From assembly GCA_020635495.1 (NCBI GenBank), contig JACJZQ010000002.1:1-64000 (forward strand): DNA of 64,000 nucleotides, written 5' to 3'. Origin of the DNA: Flavobacteriales bacterium (GTDB lineage: Bacteria > Bacteroidota > Bacteroidia > UBA10329). Below the pieces are notes generated by a model. That model was not told where the DNA came from. It made no database searches and saw only the letters and a program-made list of their open reading frames with translations. Every line of letters begins with the position of its first letter. The stretch's first letter is position 1. Shown here in pieces: positions 18,473 to 26,752 of the stretch. The translations under genes and the position numbers were made by a program.

Positions 18473-18902
18473 TCAGTTGACCAGTGAATTAGTTAATTAG
18501 AGATTCATGGAAACTTCACGATCATTCAAAGATCTTAAGGTTTGGCAGAAAGCAAGGGAACTTAGAACTGAGATATCTACGCTTACAAAGGGATTTCCCT
18601 ATGATGAGAAATATCTGCTTTCAAGTCAAATGACTAGAGCTTCGCGTTCAATCACAGCAAATATTGCCGAAGGACATGGAAGGTTTCATTTCAAAGAAAA
18701 CATTCAATTCTGCAGGCACGCTCGTGGTTCAGCGGCAGAAATGATCGATCATCTTACCGTAGCTTTGGATGAAGAATACATTGACTCCAAAACATTTGAA
18801 GCCTTAGAACTCAGGTTTGAAGAGATCATGAAAATGTTGAATGGCTATATTTCGTACCTCCAAAAGCAACGCAATCCTAATTAACTGGTCAACTAATTAA
18901 CT
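18467..18902. repeat. 19-bp terminal inverted repeat enclosing the four-helix-bundle gene
   Basis: Left arm AGTTAATCAGTTGACCAGT (18467-18485) and right arm ACTGGTCAACTAATTAACT (18884-18902) are reverse complements at 18 of 19 positions. They enclose one 125-codon gene and nothing else. The left arm supplies the stop of the response regulator, the right arm begins on the last base of the small gene's stop codon, and the next gene starts 13 bp beyond. Further AATTA words flank both arms. The layout resembles a minimal 436-bp insertion unit without a transposase. Confidence 0.75.
18507..18884 (+). CDS. Four-helix bundle protein, 23S rRNA intervening-sequence (IVP/S23) family
   Basis: A 125-residue all-helical protein with the family signature: SFKDLKVWQKARELRTEI at the start, SSQMTRASRSITANIAEG in the middle and a long C-terminal helix. 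This family was first seen in intervening sequences within 23S rRNA genes of spirochaetes and is widespread as stand-alone genes in Bacteroidota; its relatives include the Avd accessory protein of diversity-generating retroelements, a pentameric nucleic-acid-binding bundle. No reverse transcriptase, 23S gene or variable-repeat target is in this window. The gene is bracketed by the 19-bp inverted repeat described separately, which suggests it arrived as a unit. Biological role of the stand-alone forms is not established. Confidence 0.9.
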   Translation: METSRSFKDLKVWQKARELRTEISTLTKGFPYDEKYLLSSQMTRASRSITANIAEGHGRFHFKENIQFCRHARGSAAEMIDHLTVALDEEYIDSKTFEALELRFEEIMKMLNGYISYLQKQRNPN

Positions 18903-18914
18903 GTTTTACTAACC

Positions 18915-19766
18915 ATGAATGCATTCAGCGTTGACTTAGAGGATTGGTATCAAGGGATTGAACTTCCGTTCGATTCATGGAATCAGCACACGGAGCGCAT
19001 CCGAAAAGGATTAGACCCGTTACTTGAACTACTTGAAAAGCACAACACCAAAGCGACCTTTTTTACGCTTGGTTGGATCGGTGAGAAGTATCCGGAACTC
19101 ATCAAACAGATAACGGATGCTGGGCACGAAATGGCCAGTCACGGATACTCTCATGAGAAGGTTTACGACCTGAGTCCAGAAGCATTTAGAGAAGAGATAA
19201 GTCGAACCAAAAAAGTGTTAGAGGATCTTTCAGGAACGGAAGTAACTTCTTTTCGCGCTCCTTTCTTTTCGGTAACAAACAAATCACTTTGGGCACTGGA
19301 TATTCTGAAAGAAGAAGGTTACACCATCGACTGTTCCATTTCGCCCGTAAAAACGTGGAGGTATGGTATTTCTACCACGCCTGATGAGATCTTCACCATC
19401 AAGGAAAACGGTCTGACCGAATTCCCTGTTTCCACCTTCAAATTGCTGACCAAGAATTTGGGAATCGGTGGCGCATACTTCCGGCTATTCCCATACATGC
19501 TTACCAGTAACGGACTAAAGCAACGCGTCAAAAAAGGCAAGGTGAATATGTTCTACATCCACCCGTGGGAATATGACCCCCACCACCCAGTTGTGGAAAT
19601 GGAGCGCAAGGCCAAGATCACGCACTATACCAGATTGAGCAAGACCATTCCGTTTACAGACAAATTGCTTGGGCAGTTTGAGTTTGACACTGTGAGTAAC
19701 GTGGTGAAGAAATATAAAGCAGAACGAGAAGTCAATGAGTACAGCATTGAGATTCTCAAGGATTGA
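18915..19766 (+). CDS. Polysaccharide deacetylase (NodB homology, exopolysaccharide-locus type)
   Basis: A 283-residue carbohydrate esterase family 4 protein without a signal peptide. Motif 1 is SVDLED (catalytic Asp with the second Asp three residues later), motif 2 is SHGYSHE with the metal-binding His pair and motif 3 is RAPFFS. The N-terminal VDLEDWYQ and the C-terminal YIHPWEYDP block match the DUF3473-type deacetylases found in exosortase-linked exopolysaccharide clusters, where they remove N-acetyl groups from a glycan precursor in the cytoplasm. No exosortase or glycosyltransferase cluster is next to it. It overlaps the acetyltransferase gene by 32 bp in another frame, implying coupled expression. 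Confidence 0.88.
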   Translation: MNAFSVDLEDWYQGIELPFDSWNQHTERIRKGLDPLLELLEKHNTKATFFTLGWIGEKYPELIKQITDAGHEMASHGYSHEKVYDLSPEAFREEISRTKKVLEDLSGTEVTSFRAPFFSVTNKSLWALDILKEEGYTIDCSISPVKTWRYGISTTPDEIFTIKENGLTEFPVSTFKLLTKNLGIGGAYFRLFPYMLTSNGLKQRVKKGKVNMFYIHPWEYDPHHPVVEMERKAKITHYTRLSKTIPFTDKLLGQFEFDTVSNVVKKYKAEREVNEYSIEILKD

Positions 19767-20823
19767 ACCCGAACAGCAGGCACAACTGCTTGAGGAAATT
19801 CGCAACATTCTGACCGAGGTCGGAGCACATAACGTTGAGATTTACAACCAAACGTATTGGGATTGGCAGTACAAGCAATTACCTACGGGTAAAAGCTACG
19901 TCTATGCTGCTTGGGACAATGACAAAATCATTGGTTATTACCACGTTCCCGTTTACCGATGTGTAATAAATGGTGAGGAAAAGCTGATTGGTAACATTCA
20001 GGATGTTGCGGTAAATCCGAATTACCGTGGAGTTGGTCTGTTCCGAAAGTTGGCCGAGTTTGCCAATGAAGATCTGGACAAAACAGATGTTAATCTGATC
20101 TACACTTTTCCGAACGATAAAAGCATTCGAACCTTTCTGAAGTACAACAACTTTAGCATTGTAAGTGCAGTTCCTACGTACATAAGGCCGGTTAACGCAA
20201 GCGGAATCATTCGCAGTAAGATCAATCTGTTTGGATGGGAAAAACTCTTTGGCTTTTTCGCTGATGGGTTCATTAATCTATTCTCGAAGAATGTGAAATT
20301 GCCGAATCCCAAAATTGAACGGATCAGTGAAATCACCGAAGAGGTGGAAGCCGCTTTTGCGGAATATTCGAAAGGTTTTCGTAACCATTTGCTACGCGAC
20401 AAGGCTTGGCTTGATTGGCGATATCTCAAATCCATTCGTGGCAAGCACCATATTCTTGGCGTTCGAGAGGAAGGCCAACTAACTGCTGTGATTGTTTTGA
20501 AAGAGGATGAAATGTTGGGAAACCCTTCATTACTCATTATGGATTTTACTTTTCGGAACGGAAAGGAAAACTCACTCTCATTCCTTATTGACCAGATCAG
20601 AAAGAACCCTGAATTGATCGGATCCGAGTTCAACCTGATTTTCATTTCTGCAATTGCCCCCATTCTACCCGATCTTAAACAGATCGGATTCTACAGAATA
20701 CCAGCAAGTTCGAATCCGAGGGTTTTGAATCTACTTGCTAGAACTTCAAGCAGTTTGGATGAAAAACCACTTTTACAAGAACAGAATTGGTTGCTTACTC
20801 TTGGAGATTGGGATGTTTTCTAA
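19735..20823 (+). CDS. GNAT family N-acetyltransferase (362 residues)
   Basis: The GNAT core is in the N-terminal half: the beta-4 strand and acetyl-CoA loop read IQDVAVNPNYRGVGLFRKL, then a NLIYTFPNDKS beta-5 block. The second half (from ~200) looks like a second, degenerate GNAT-like lobe (AWLDWRYLKSIRGKHHILGVRE), so this is a double-lobe enzyme of the type often paired with exopolysaccharide genes. It starts inside the deacetylase gene (32-bp overlap), suggesting the two act on the same sugar or lipid substrate, one removing and the other adding an acyl group; that is inference. It converges with purT with a 4-bp overlap. Confidence 0.8.
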   Translation: MSTALRFSRIEPEQQAQLLEEIRNILTEVGAHNVEIYNQTYWDWQYKQLPTGKSYVYAAWDNDKIIGYYHVPVYRCVINGEEKLIGNIQDVAVNPNYRGVGLFRKLAEFANEDLDKTDVNLIYTFPNDKSIRTFLKYNNFSIVSAVPTYIRPVNASGIIRSKINLFGWEKLFGFFADGFINLFSKNVKLPNPKIERISEITEEVEAAFAEYSKGFRNHLLRDKAWLDWRYLKSIRGKHHILGVREEGQLTAVIVLKEDEMLGNPSLLIMDFTFRNGKENSLSFLIDQIRKNPELIGSEFNLIFISAIAPILPDLKQIGFYRIPASSNPRVLNLLARTSSSLDEKPLLQEQNWLLTLGDWDVF

Positions 20824-21992
20824 GACTTCGAAACTTTAATCAGATCAGCCACCTCATTCGCTACTTTCCGAACGTCATCTGTTGAACCATTCAACTGCTC
20901 ATAAGCCAATCCAACCGCCATTCTTCTGTATTTCCGTGTTGTAGGTTTTCCAAAAACACGGAAATCGGTTTGAGGAATTTTAGAAGCTTCTTCTAAACCT
21001 GAAATGTTTGGATAATCACTGCTTTCGAAATCCGCTAATACAACAGCACTTGCTGCAACTCTTTCCAAGGTAATTTCTGGAATTGGTAGCCCAAGAATGG
21101 CTCTGGCATGCAACTCAAATTCGGAGAAATTCTGAGAACCCGCGAGCGTCACCATTCCAGTATCGTGCGGTCGAGGAGAAAGTTCTGAAAACCAAACGGT
21201 GTCACCTGAAATGAAGAACTCCACCCCCCAAATTCCAGCACCCGTTAAAGCTGCTGTTACCTTATCGGCCATGTCTTGAGCTGTTTTCAGAGCCGCATCA
21301 CTCAAAGCCGCTGGCTGCCAACTTTCTTGATAATCGCCTCGCTCCTGTCTGTGCCCTATCGCTGGGCAGAAAAGTGTCGGTCCGTTCTTTTGAGATACCG
21401 TCAAAAGCGTAATCTCCGATTCAAACGGAATGAATTCTTCCACAATCACTTCCACCAAGTCGCCTCTTGAACCAGATACAGCATACTCCCAAGCCTTCAG
21501 AATCTCATCCTCGCTTTTAATGGAAGATTGACCTTTTCCCGATGATGACATCAACGGTTTAACCACACACGGAATTCCAACTTCTGCCACAGCAGCTTTC
21601 AACTCCTCTGCCGAAGTTGCGTAGCGATAATTGGCCGTTTTCAATCCTAATTCCTTAGCTGCAAGATCACGAATTGCCTTTCGGTTCATGGTGAAATTGG
21701 CTGCCTTCGCGCTAGGAACCACTTGGACTCCCTGCTTCTCATAAACGTAGAAACGTTCGGTACGAATCGCCTCAATCTCAGGAACAACCAGATCAGGCTG
21801 ATGCTTATCAACCAGTGCATCCAACTCAGCGCCATCCAACATGTTAATGACCTCAAACTCGTGCGCCACTTGCATGGCCGGTGCACCCACGTAGCTATCC
21901 ACCGCAATCACATATTGGCCGTATCGCTGCAAAGCAATGACCAGTTCCTTTCCCAATTCGCCACTTCCGAGTAAGAGTATCTTTTTTCGCAT
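20820..21992 (-). CDS. purT: Formate-dependent phosphoribosylglycinamide formyltransferase
   Basis: A 390-residue ATP-grasp enzyme, close to the 392 residues of E. coli PurT, read from ATG 21992 because the protein begins MRKKILLLGSGELGKE. Typical PurT blocks are GSGELGKE, PEIEAI, KPLMSSSGKG (ATP-binding loop), EEFIPFESEITLL and ELSPRPHDTGMVTL (metal/ATP site). It converts GAR and formate to formyl-GAR with ATP in step 3 of purine synthesis. It is transcribed alone, divergent from the T9SS phosphoesterase, and converges with the acetyltransferase. Confidence 0.97.
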   Translation of the reverse strand: MRKKILLLGSGELGKELVIALQRYGQYVIAVDSYVGAPAMQVAHEFEVINMLDGAELDALVDKHQPDLVVPEIEAIRTERFYVYEKQGVQVVPSAKAANFTMNRKAIRDLAAKELGLKTANYRYATSAEELKAAVAEVGIPCVVKPLMSSSGKGQSSIKSEDEILKAWEYAVSGSRGDLVEVIVEEFIPFESEITLLTVSQKNGPTLFCPAIGHRQERGDYQESWQPAALSDAALKTAQDMADKVTAALTGAGIWGVEFFISGDTVWFSELSPRPHDTGMVTLAGSQNFSEFELHARAILGLPIPEITLERVAASAVVLADFESSDYPNISGLEEASKIPQTDFRVFGKPTTRKYRRMAVGLAYEQLNGSTDDVRKVANEVADLIKVSKS

Positions 21993-22021
21993 GATTGAAA
22001 TTTGAGAGACGAATATAGACC

Positions 22022-22110
22022 TATGCAATGAGGTAATGAAGGAATGAGGTTTTGATGTATCCAAACCCACTCACCACAAACTTCATCACTTCATTACTTC
22101 AAACCTCTTA
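22022..22110. repeat. Inverted 'word' repeat in a divergent gap
   Basis: The gap between purT and the phosphoesterase gene contains ATGAGGTAATGAAGGAATGAGG on the left in short words and ACTTCATCACTTCATTACTT on the right, with the word GTAATGAAG in opposite orientations. It can form an imperfect hairpin and belongs to the same style of spacer as 5635-5716. Confidence 0.5.
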
Positions 22111-22119
22111 ACATTCGGT

Positions 22120-22127
22120 TAACTTTG
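22120..22127 (+). promoter_or_regulatory. Bacteroidota -7 promoter element
   Basis: TAACTTTG is a perfect TAnnTTTG element, 16 bp before the ATG of the phosphoesterase gene. A matching -33 TTTG is not evident because the upstream sequence is the word-repeat spacer. Confidence 0.5.
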
Positions 22128-22143
22128 GGCAAAATCAAATTTG

Positions 22144-24510
22144 ATGCGTTCTTTTTTATCTCTCGTCTTTTCACTTATTGCACTTGGTGCCTCATCTCAG
22201 AATCTGGTTGTAAAGCCATACCTGCAAAATGCTGAACCGACCTCCATTCATATTATGTGGGAAACCAGTTCCGATAATTCTTCTACGGTTGAGTATGGAA
22301 CCACCACATCATTAGGAACTTCGGTTGCAGGAACCGCATTCACTGGTTCCGGAGCATCCTATGTGCATGACGTTGAATTGACAGGGCTTCAACCCGCCAC
22401 CAAATACTACTACAAAGCGATAACTGGTAGTTTGGAAAGCGATGTTTACCACTTCATCACGCCACCTCTCAAGTCTTCGGAGGCGTCATTCAATATTGTT
22501 GCCATGAGCGATATGCAGCAGGATTGGTTGCATCCCTCTGTTTTCAACGACATAATTGATGACAACCTTATCCCTTACATGCAGCAGGAATACGGTAATG
22601 ACCTTGCGGAGCACCTAGGATATTTCATTGTTCCGGGAGATCTTGTACAAACGGGCAGTGTCTATTCCTCTTGGGCCAGCACGTTCTTTGAACCTGCTGA
22701 AAACCTTTTGCCCTACGTTCCGCTCTACCCTGTCCCAGGCAATCACGAAGGAAACACGCCTTATTTCTTCCAGTATTTCAACTTGCCGATGAACGGAACC
22801 ATGACCAACGACTACCCTGAACATTGGTGGTATAAAGATTACTCCAACGTGCGCCTTATCGGGTTGGAATCGAATGGTGGATATCGTGTGCAAGCTCAGC
22901 TGGATTGGCTACAGACCGTATTGGATGATGCTGCCAACGATGCAGACATTGACTTTGTTTTCGCACAACTTCATCACCCGTACGAAAGCGAACTTTGGAT
23001 TGCCGGAAATACGGACTACACTGGTGATGTGATCACGCTTTTGGAGAACTTCTCCACCTCATCTGGCAAACCAAGTGTGCACTTTTTTGGTCATACGCAC
23101 GGATATTCTCGTGGTCAAAGCAAGGAACACCGACACGTGATGGTGAATGTGGCCAGTGCTGGAGGCGCTATTGACAATTGGGGCGAATTTGCGCAGCAGG
23201 ATTATGCTGAATACACCCGCAGCGATGATGATTTCGGCTATGTGATCATGGAAATACAGGCTGGCGCAGACCCTCAGTTCCTCTTGAAAAGGTTGAGCCA
23301 CGGTAGCTATGAAGATGGATTGGTAACCAACGTTCTGAAAGACACGCTTCGAGTGAAGTTCAACAATCCTGCGCCAACCACCCCAACTGGAGTTTTCCCC
23401 GGACAAGGAGAAATGTTGACACCCGATTGCATCATTTTCTTAGGCAGTGAATTCAGCGACCCGGACGGTGACGAGCATGGTGCCACACAATGGCGCATTG
23501 CCACAGATGCCAACTTCAGTAATGTCGTTTATGATGAGTGGTATCAGCACGAGAACTGGTATTTCGATGTAGACTTGATGGCGGGCAACAACATGGTCGA
23601 TCAGGAAGTGATCGGCCTCTCAGAGAACACAACTTATTATTGGCAAGTGCGCTACCGCGATAAGAGTTTGGCGTGGAGCGAATGGTCGGATGCCGTGATG
23701 TTCCAAACAACAACATCAGCGCTAACAGGTAACCTCTTAGTGAATGAAGGTGCTGAAGACGGCACCAACAACTGGGTGGAAACAGCTGGCTCGTTCGAGT
23801 CCATTAACAGTGGCGAGTGCGCTGGAAATGACGCTCACACAGGAAGCAACCTGTTTGCCGTTGGTGGCGTTTGTGATGACAATGCCTATGGCGAGGGCTA
23901 CCAATCGGTAGATATAAGTGCTTACCAAACCGAGATCGCCTCAGGAACGGTTACAGTGAACTTTGGTGGTTACCTGAGCGATTATAACGGTGCCGACCGT
24001 CCTGAATTCAAAGTGGAATTCATGGACGGACAGGGTGCATCTTTAGGAACATCATCTACTTACGGAAACCAAACATCCGATTGGACCTACATGAGTGAAA
24101 CCGATCTGGTTCCAACTGGAACAGAAGAAATAAGACTGATTCTGATGGGAACACGGAATGCTGGTAGCGACAACGATTCGTATTTCGATGACATGTTCCT
24201 GAAATTGAACCTGAACGGCAATGGTTGCGAACAGTACACAGCGGTTGGAATCAGCGAGCGATTGAATAATAAAGGTGTAGCGGTTTATCCGAACCCGTTC
24301 TCGCACGAAGCCACCATCGAAGTGGTAAAACCAACTTCGAACGGCATGTACACGCTAACGTTGTTTGACCGTGCTGGAAGAACCGTTCAATCAATGAAAT
24401 CCACTTCTGGAAAATTCACCATTTCAGCCGAAGGATTGACATCAGGAATGTACTTCTATCAAGTTACCGATGGCGATTGGATCTCGACTGGGAAGGTAGT
24501 TATGCGCTGA
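22144..24510 (+). CDS. Secreted purple-acid-phosphatase-like metallophosphoesterase with T9SS sorting domain
   Basis: A 788-residue protein from ATG 22144 with a signal peptide ending ALGASSQ. The N-terminal Fn3-like domain (~25-110) resembles that of purple acid phosphatases. The phosphoesterase domain (~118-360) carries metal-ligand motifs MSDMQQ, VPGDLVQTG, PGNHEGN, LHHPYES and FGHTHGYSRG. An Ig/Fn3-like module, a carbohydrate-binding-like beta-sandwich (~530-690) and a type A sorting domain (VAVYPNPFSHEATIEV ... GMYFYQVTDG) follow. It probably releases phosphate from organic phosphates at the cell surface or in the medium. The ATG was chosen over an in-frame TTG directly in front of it. 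Confidence 0.92.
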   Translation: MRSFLSLVFSLIALGASSQNLVVKPYLQNAEPTSIHIMWETSSDNSSTVEYGTTTSLGTSVAGTAFTGSGASYVHDVELTGLQPATKYYYKAITGSLESDVYHFITPPLKSSEASFNIVAMSDMQQDWLHPSVFNDIIDDNLIPYMQQEYGNDLAEHLGYFIVPGDLVQTGSVYSSWASTFFEPAENLLPYVPLYPVPGNHEGNTPYFFQYFNLPMNGTMTNDYPEHWWYKDYSNVRLIGLESNGGYRVQAQLDWLQTVLDDAANDADIDFVFAQLHHPYESELWIAGNTDYTGDVITLLENFSTSSGKPSVHFFGHTHGYSRGQSKEHRHVMVNVASAGGAIDNWGEFAQQDYAEYTRSDDDFGYVIMEIQAGADPQFLLKRLSHGSYEDGLVTNVLKDTLRVKFNNPAPTTPTGVFPGQGEMLTPDCIIFLGSEFSDPDGDEHGATQWRIATDANFSNVVYDEWYQHENWYFDVDLMAGNNMVDQEVIGLSENTTYYWQVRYRDKSLAWSEWSDAVMFQTTTSALTGNLLVNEGAEDGTNNWVETAGSFESINSGECAGNDAHTGSNLFAVGGVCDDNAYGEGYQSVDISAYQTEIASGTVTVNFGGYLSDYNGADRPEFKVEFMDGQGASLGTSSTYGNQTSDWTYMSETDLVPTGTEEIRLILMGTRNAGSDNDSYFDDMFLKLNLNGNGCEQYTAVGISERLNNKGVAVYPNPFSHEATIEVVKPTSNGMYTLTLFDRAGRTVQSMKSTSGKFTISAEGLTSGMYFYQVTDGDWISTGKVVMR

Positions 24511-24527
24511 GATTGTAAATTTCAGCC

Positions 24528-24731
24528 ATGAAAAAAGAATACACCAACGGAGAGATCACTGTCGTGTGGCAGGCAGATAAATGCATCCATTGCGGCAACT
24601 GTGCCAAAGGATTACCGCAGGTTTTCAAACCGCGCGAAAAACCTTGGATCCAGATGGAAAGCGCTTCATCTGAGGAAATAGCTGCGCAAGTGGCCGAGTG
24701 TCCGTCTGGTGCTTTGTCTCTAAAAGACTGA
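24528..24731 (+). CDS. Single-cluster 4Fe-4S ferredoxin-like protein (divergent, Fer4_19 type)
   Basis: A 67-residue protein with CIHCGNC (Cys19, Cys22, Cys25) and a fourth Cys58 in AECPSGAL, the pattern of the divergent mono-cluster ferredoxin family found in Bacteroidota. The start KKEYTNGEITVVW is typical of that family. It should bind one [4Fe-4S] cluster and carry electrons in the cytoplasm. The FAD-dependent oxidoreductase gene starts 4 bp after its stop, so the pair is coexpressed and the ferredoxin may be its electron partner (inference). Confidence 0.85.
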   Translation: MKKEYTNGEITVVWQADKCIHCGNCAKGLPQVFKPREKPWIQMESASSEEIAAQVAECPSGALSLKD

Positions 24732-24735
24732 AATT

Positions 24736-25992
24736 TTGAAGATCGGAATCGTAGGCTCAGGTGGAGCCGGAATGTGTACGGCCTGGTTACTCGACCAAGG
24801 CCATGAAATCACCTTGTTTGAGAAGAAGGATTACCTGGGCGGAAACACGCATACGGTTGAGGTTGAGGTGAACGGTATTCTGCACTACGTGGACGATGGC
24901 GCCAATTGGTTCTCGCCCAAGATTTATCCGCTGTTCAATCGGTTGTTGGAGCTGCAACAGATTCCGTTTGAGTGGGTTCCGATGTCAATGACCTACTACA
25001 ATACTTTGACGGGAAACGTGAATTGCATGCCACCTTCCACTCCCAGAAGATTCATGCAGATGTTCACCAAAGCACACCGATTGCCGGAACTGTTGCTGAT
25101 GAACAAGGTCATCAACGCATCGCAAAAGATTGTTGACAATCATGAGACGGAACTCACGCTTGGTCAGTTTATGGACAAGCTGAACCTGAGCGACAAGCAA
25201 CGGAATGATTTCCTCAAACCGCTGCTTTCCGGTGTGTGGGGCAGCCCATTCGACCAAACAGAAGATTTCTCCATTTATCCGTTGATGAAATATTTGGTTT
25301 ACCACAAACCAAGTGGATTGAGCGGTTTTGAATGGAAGGTGATGAAAGGGGGTGTGAAGCAGTACATCCAACTGATGGCAGACAGCTTGAAGAACACCGA
25401 AATTCTGGTGAAGGATGGCGTGAAACACGTTCAGCCGAACTCAGAAACGCGTAAAGTATCGGTTACATCTGAAAGCGGAAAGACGTTTGAATTTGATAAA
25501 CTCATCATTACAGCTGGCGCGAGAGATGCGCAAATGATCCTTGAAGAAACCAATGGAATTGACGAAGTGAAGAAAGCGCTGAATCGGTTCGAGTATTATT
25601 TGGCCACCGTTTGTACGCACAGCGATACGCGGTTCATGCCTCCAAACAGAAAAGACTGGAGCGTGGTGAACGTACTACACAAGGGCAAGCATGCCGATGC
25701 CACCATTTGGGATGGTTGGAACACGAATCAGGATGTATTTGACAGCTACATCAACGAAGGAGACGACCCGAAACATGTACATCACGTTTCTGAATGGTGG
25801 TTACCGTGCGAAACACCCGATTTCTTCCGCGCACAGAAAGAATTGGAAAAGGTTCAAGGCACGCAGAACATCTACTTCGGTGGTGATTATACCCAAGACA
25901 TCGGGTCGCATGAGAATGCCATTGAATCCGCAGTTGAATCCTGCAAGCGCATTTGGCCAAAGAGTGAACGATTAGCGCTGCTAACAAGTTAA
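24736..25992 (+). CDS. FAD-dependent amine-oxidase-like oxidoreductase, TTG start
   Basis: The protein has 418 residues. It is read from TTG 24736 because the Rossmann dinucleotide fold starts at once: IGIVGSGGAG, then the acidic end of beta-2 (ITLFEKK) and GGNTHT. The C-terminal FAD block is IYFGGDYTQDIGSHENAIESA. This arrangement fits the NAD(P)-binding/amine oxidase superfamily (desaturase and protoporphyrinogen-oxidase-like flavoproteins, including those next to cyclopropane fatty-acid genes), but the substrate cannot be told from sequence. No cyclopropane synthase gene is here. It follows the ferredoxin-like gene by 4 bp and precedes a hypothetical gene by 10 bp, so a four-gene run to 27249 is likely. 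Confidence 0.85.
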   Translation: MKIGIVGSGGAGMCTAWLLDQGHEITLFEKKDYLGGNTHTVEVEVNGILHYVDDGANWFSPKIYPLFNRLLELQQIPFEWVPMSMTYYNTLTGNVNCMPPSTPRRFMQMFTKAHRLPELLLMNKVINASQKIVDNHETELTLGQFMDKLNLSDKQRNDFLKPLLSGVWGSPFDQTEDFSIYPLMKYLVYHKPSGLSGFEWKVMKGGVKQYIQLMADSLKNTEILVKDGVKHVQPNSETRKVSVTSESGKTFEFDKLIITAGARDAQMILEETNGIDEVKKALNRFEYYLATVCTHSDTRFMPPNRKDWSVVNVLHKGKHADATIWDGWNTNQDVFDSYINEGDDPKHVHHVSEWWLPCETPDFFRAQKELEKVQGTQNIYFGGDYTQDIGSHENAIESAVESCKRIWPKSERLALLTS

Positions 25993-26002
25993 GTTTGCAG
26001 TG

Positions 26003-26752
26003 ATGACAAATGCATCAGATAAGGAAATTCTAAACGGAGTCATTCTTGGATTCCGAAAACTGATCAACGACCGCTATCAATTTGATGCGATAAAGAATAA
26101 GTATGACATTCCGGATACGCTCGATCAGGAGCGAATGGTTCTTTACCGCGACTTCTTCTTAGAGCAGGTTTATCCTCATCCGGAAAGGCGCGAAATGTTG
26201 GATGAGGCCTTTAAAAGCTTGGACAATTACCTGACGCATCCGGATAAGATGTTGCGTATTGTGTTCGATTCGGCCGCCATTCTTTTCCGACACGGATCGA
26301 GCATACCAAAATTGATGTCTGCTGGCCTGCAAGCCTTCAAATCCTTTCGAATTGCAACTGGGTTTGAGGCCAAGCTGGTTCGTAAAGCGAAGAACAGCGG
26401 TAAGCAACCTCCCTATTCCACCGAAGACATCAACTCATTCATCCGCATGTTGCGGAAGAAGGAAATAGATGAGTTTGTGGTAAACACCACCGACCTGTTG
26501 GAAATCCTTTACGACCGAAAGTTGGTGCGGCAGATCATTCAGATCATGTCTGAACTGATTGCCAAAATGAAAAAGTCGCCCCGCTCCTATTCTCAGACTG
26601 AGATAGACGGTTTGACCATTGGGTTGGAAATGCTGCAACAGGGCAATCATCTGTTCGAATCGCTACCTCCAAAAGACCAAAGGCGCATTCTGGACATAAT
26701 TGTTGCCATTGAAGTGGATGTGCTGGAAGAACTCTTTGCCGAAGAGAAATAA
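26003..26752 (+). CDS. Hypothetical cytoplasmic helical protein
   Basis: A 249-residue protein read from ATG 26003; the codon before it is an in-frame GTG that could serve as an alternative start. It is predicted almost wholly helical and soluble, with no signal peptide, cysteine pair or nucleotide-binding motif. Notable blocks are YRDFFLEQVYPHPERREMLDEAF and a Leu/Ile-rich C-terminus (RILDIIVAIEVDVLEELF). I do not recognise the family. It lies between the flavoprotein and an acetyltransferase, and its stop overlaps the start of the latter by one base (TAATG), so the three genes are likely cotranscribed. Confidence 0.75.
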   Translation: MTNASDKEILNGVILGFRKLINDRYQFDAIKNKYDIPDTLDQERMVLYRDFFLEQVYPHPERREMLDEAFKSLDNYLTHPDKMLRIVFDSAAILFRHGSSIPKLMSAGLQAFKSFRIATGFEAKLVRKAKNSGKQPPYSTEDINSFIRMLRKKEIDEFVVNTTDLLEILYDRKLVRQIIQIMSELIAKMKKSPRSYSQTEIDGLTIGLEMLQQGNHLFESLPPKDQRRILDIIVAIEVDVLEELFAEEK

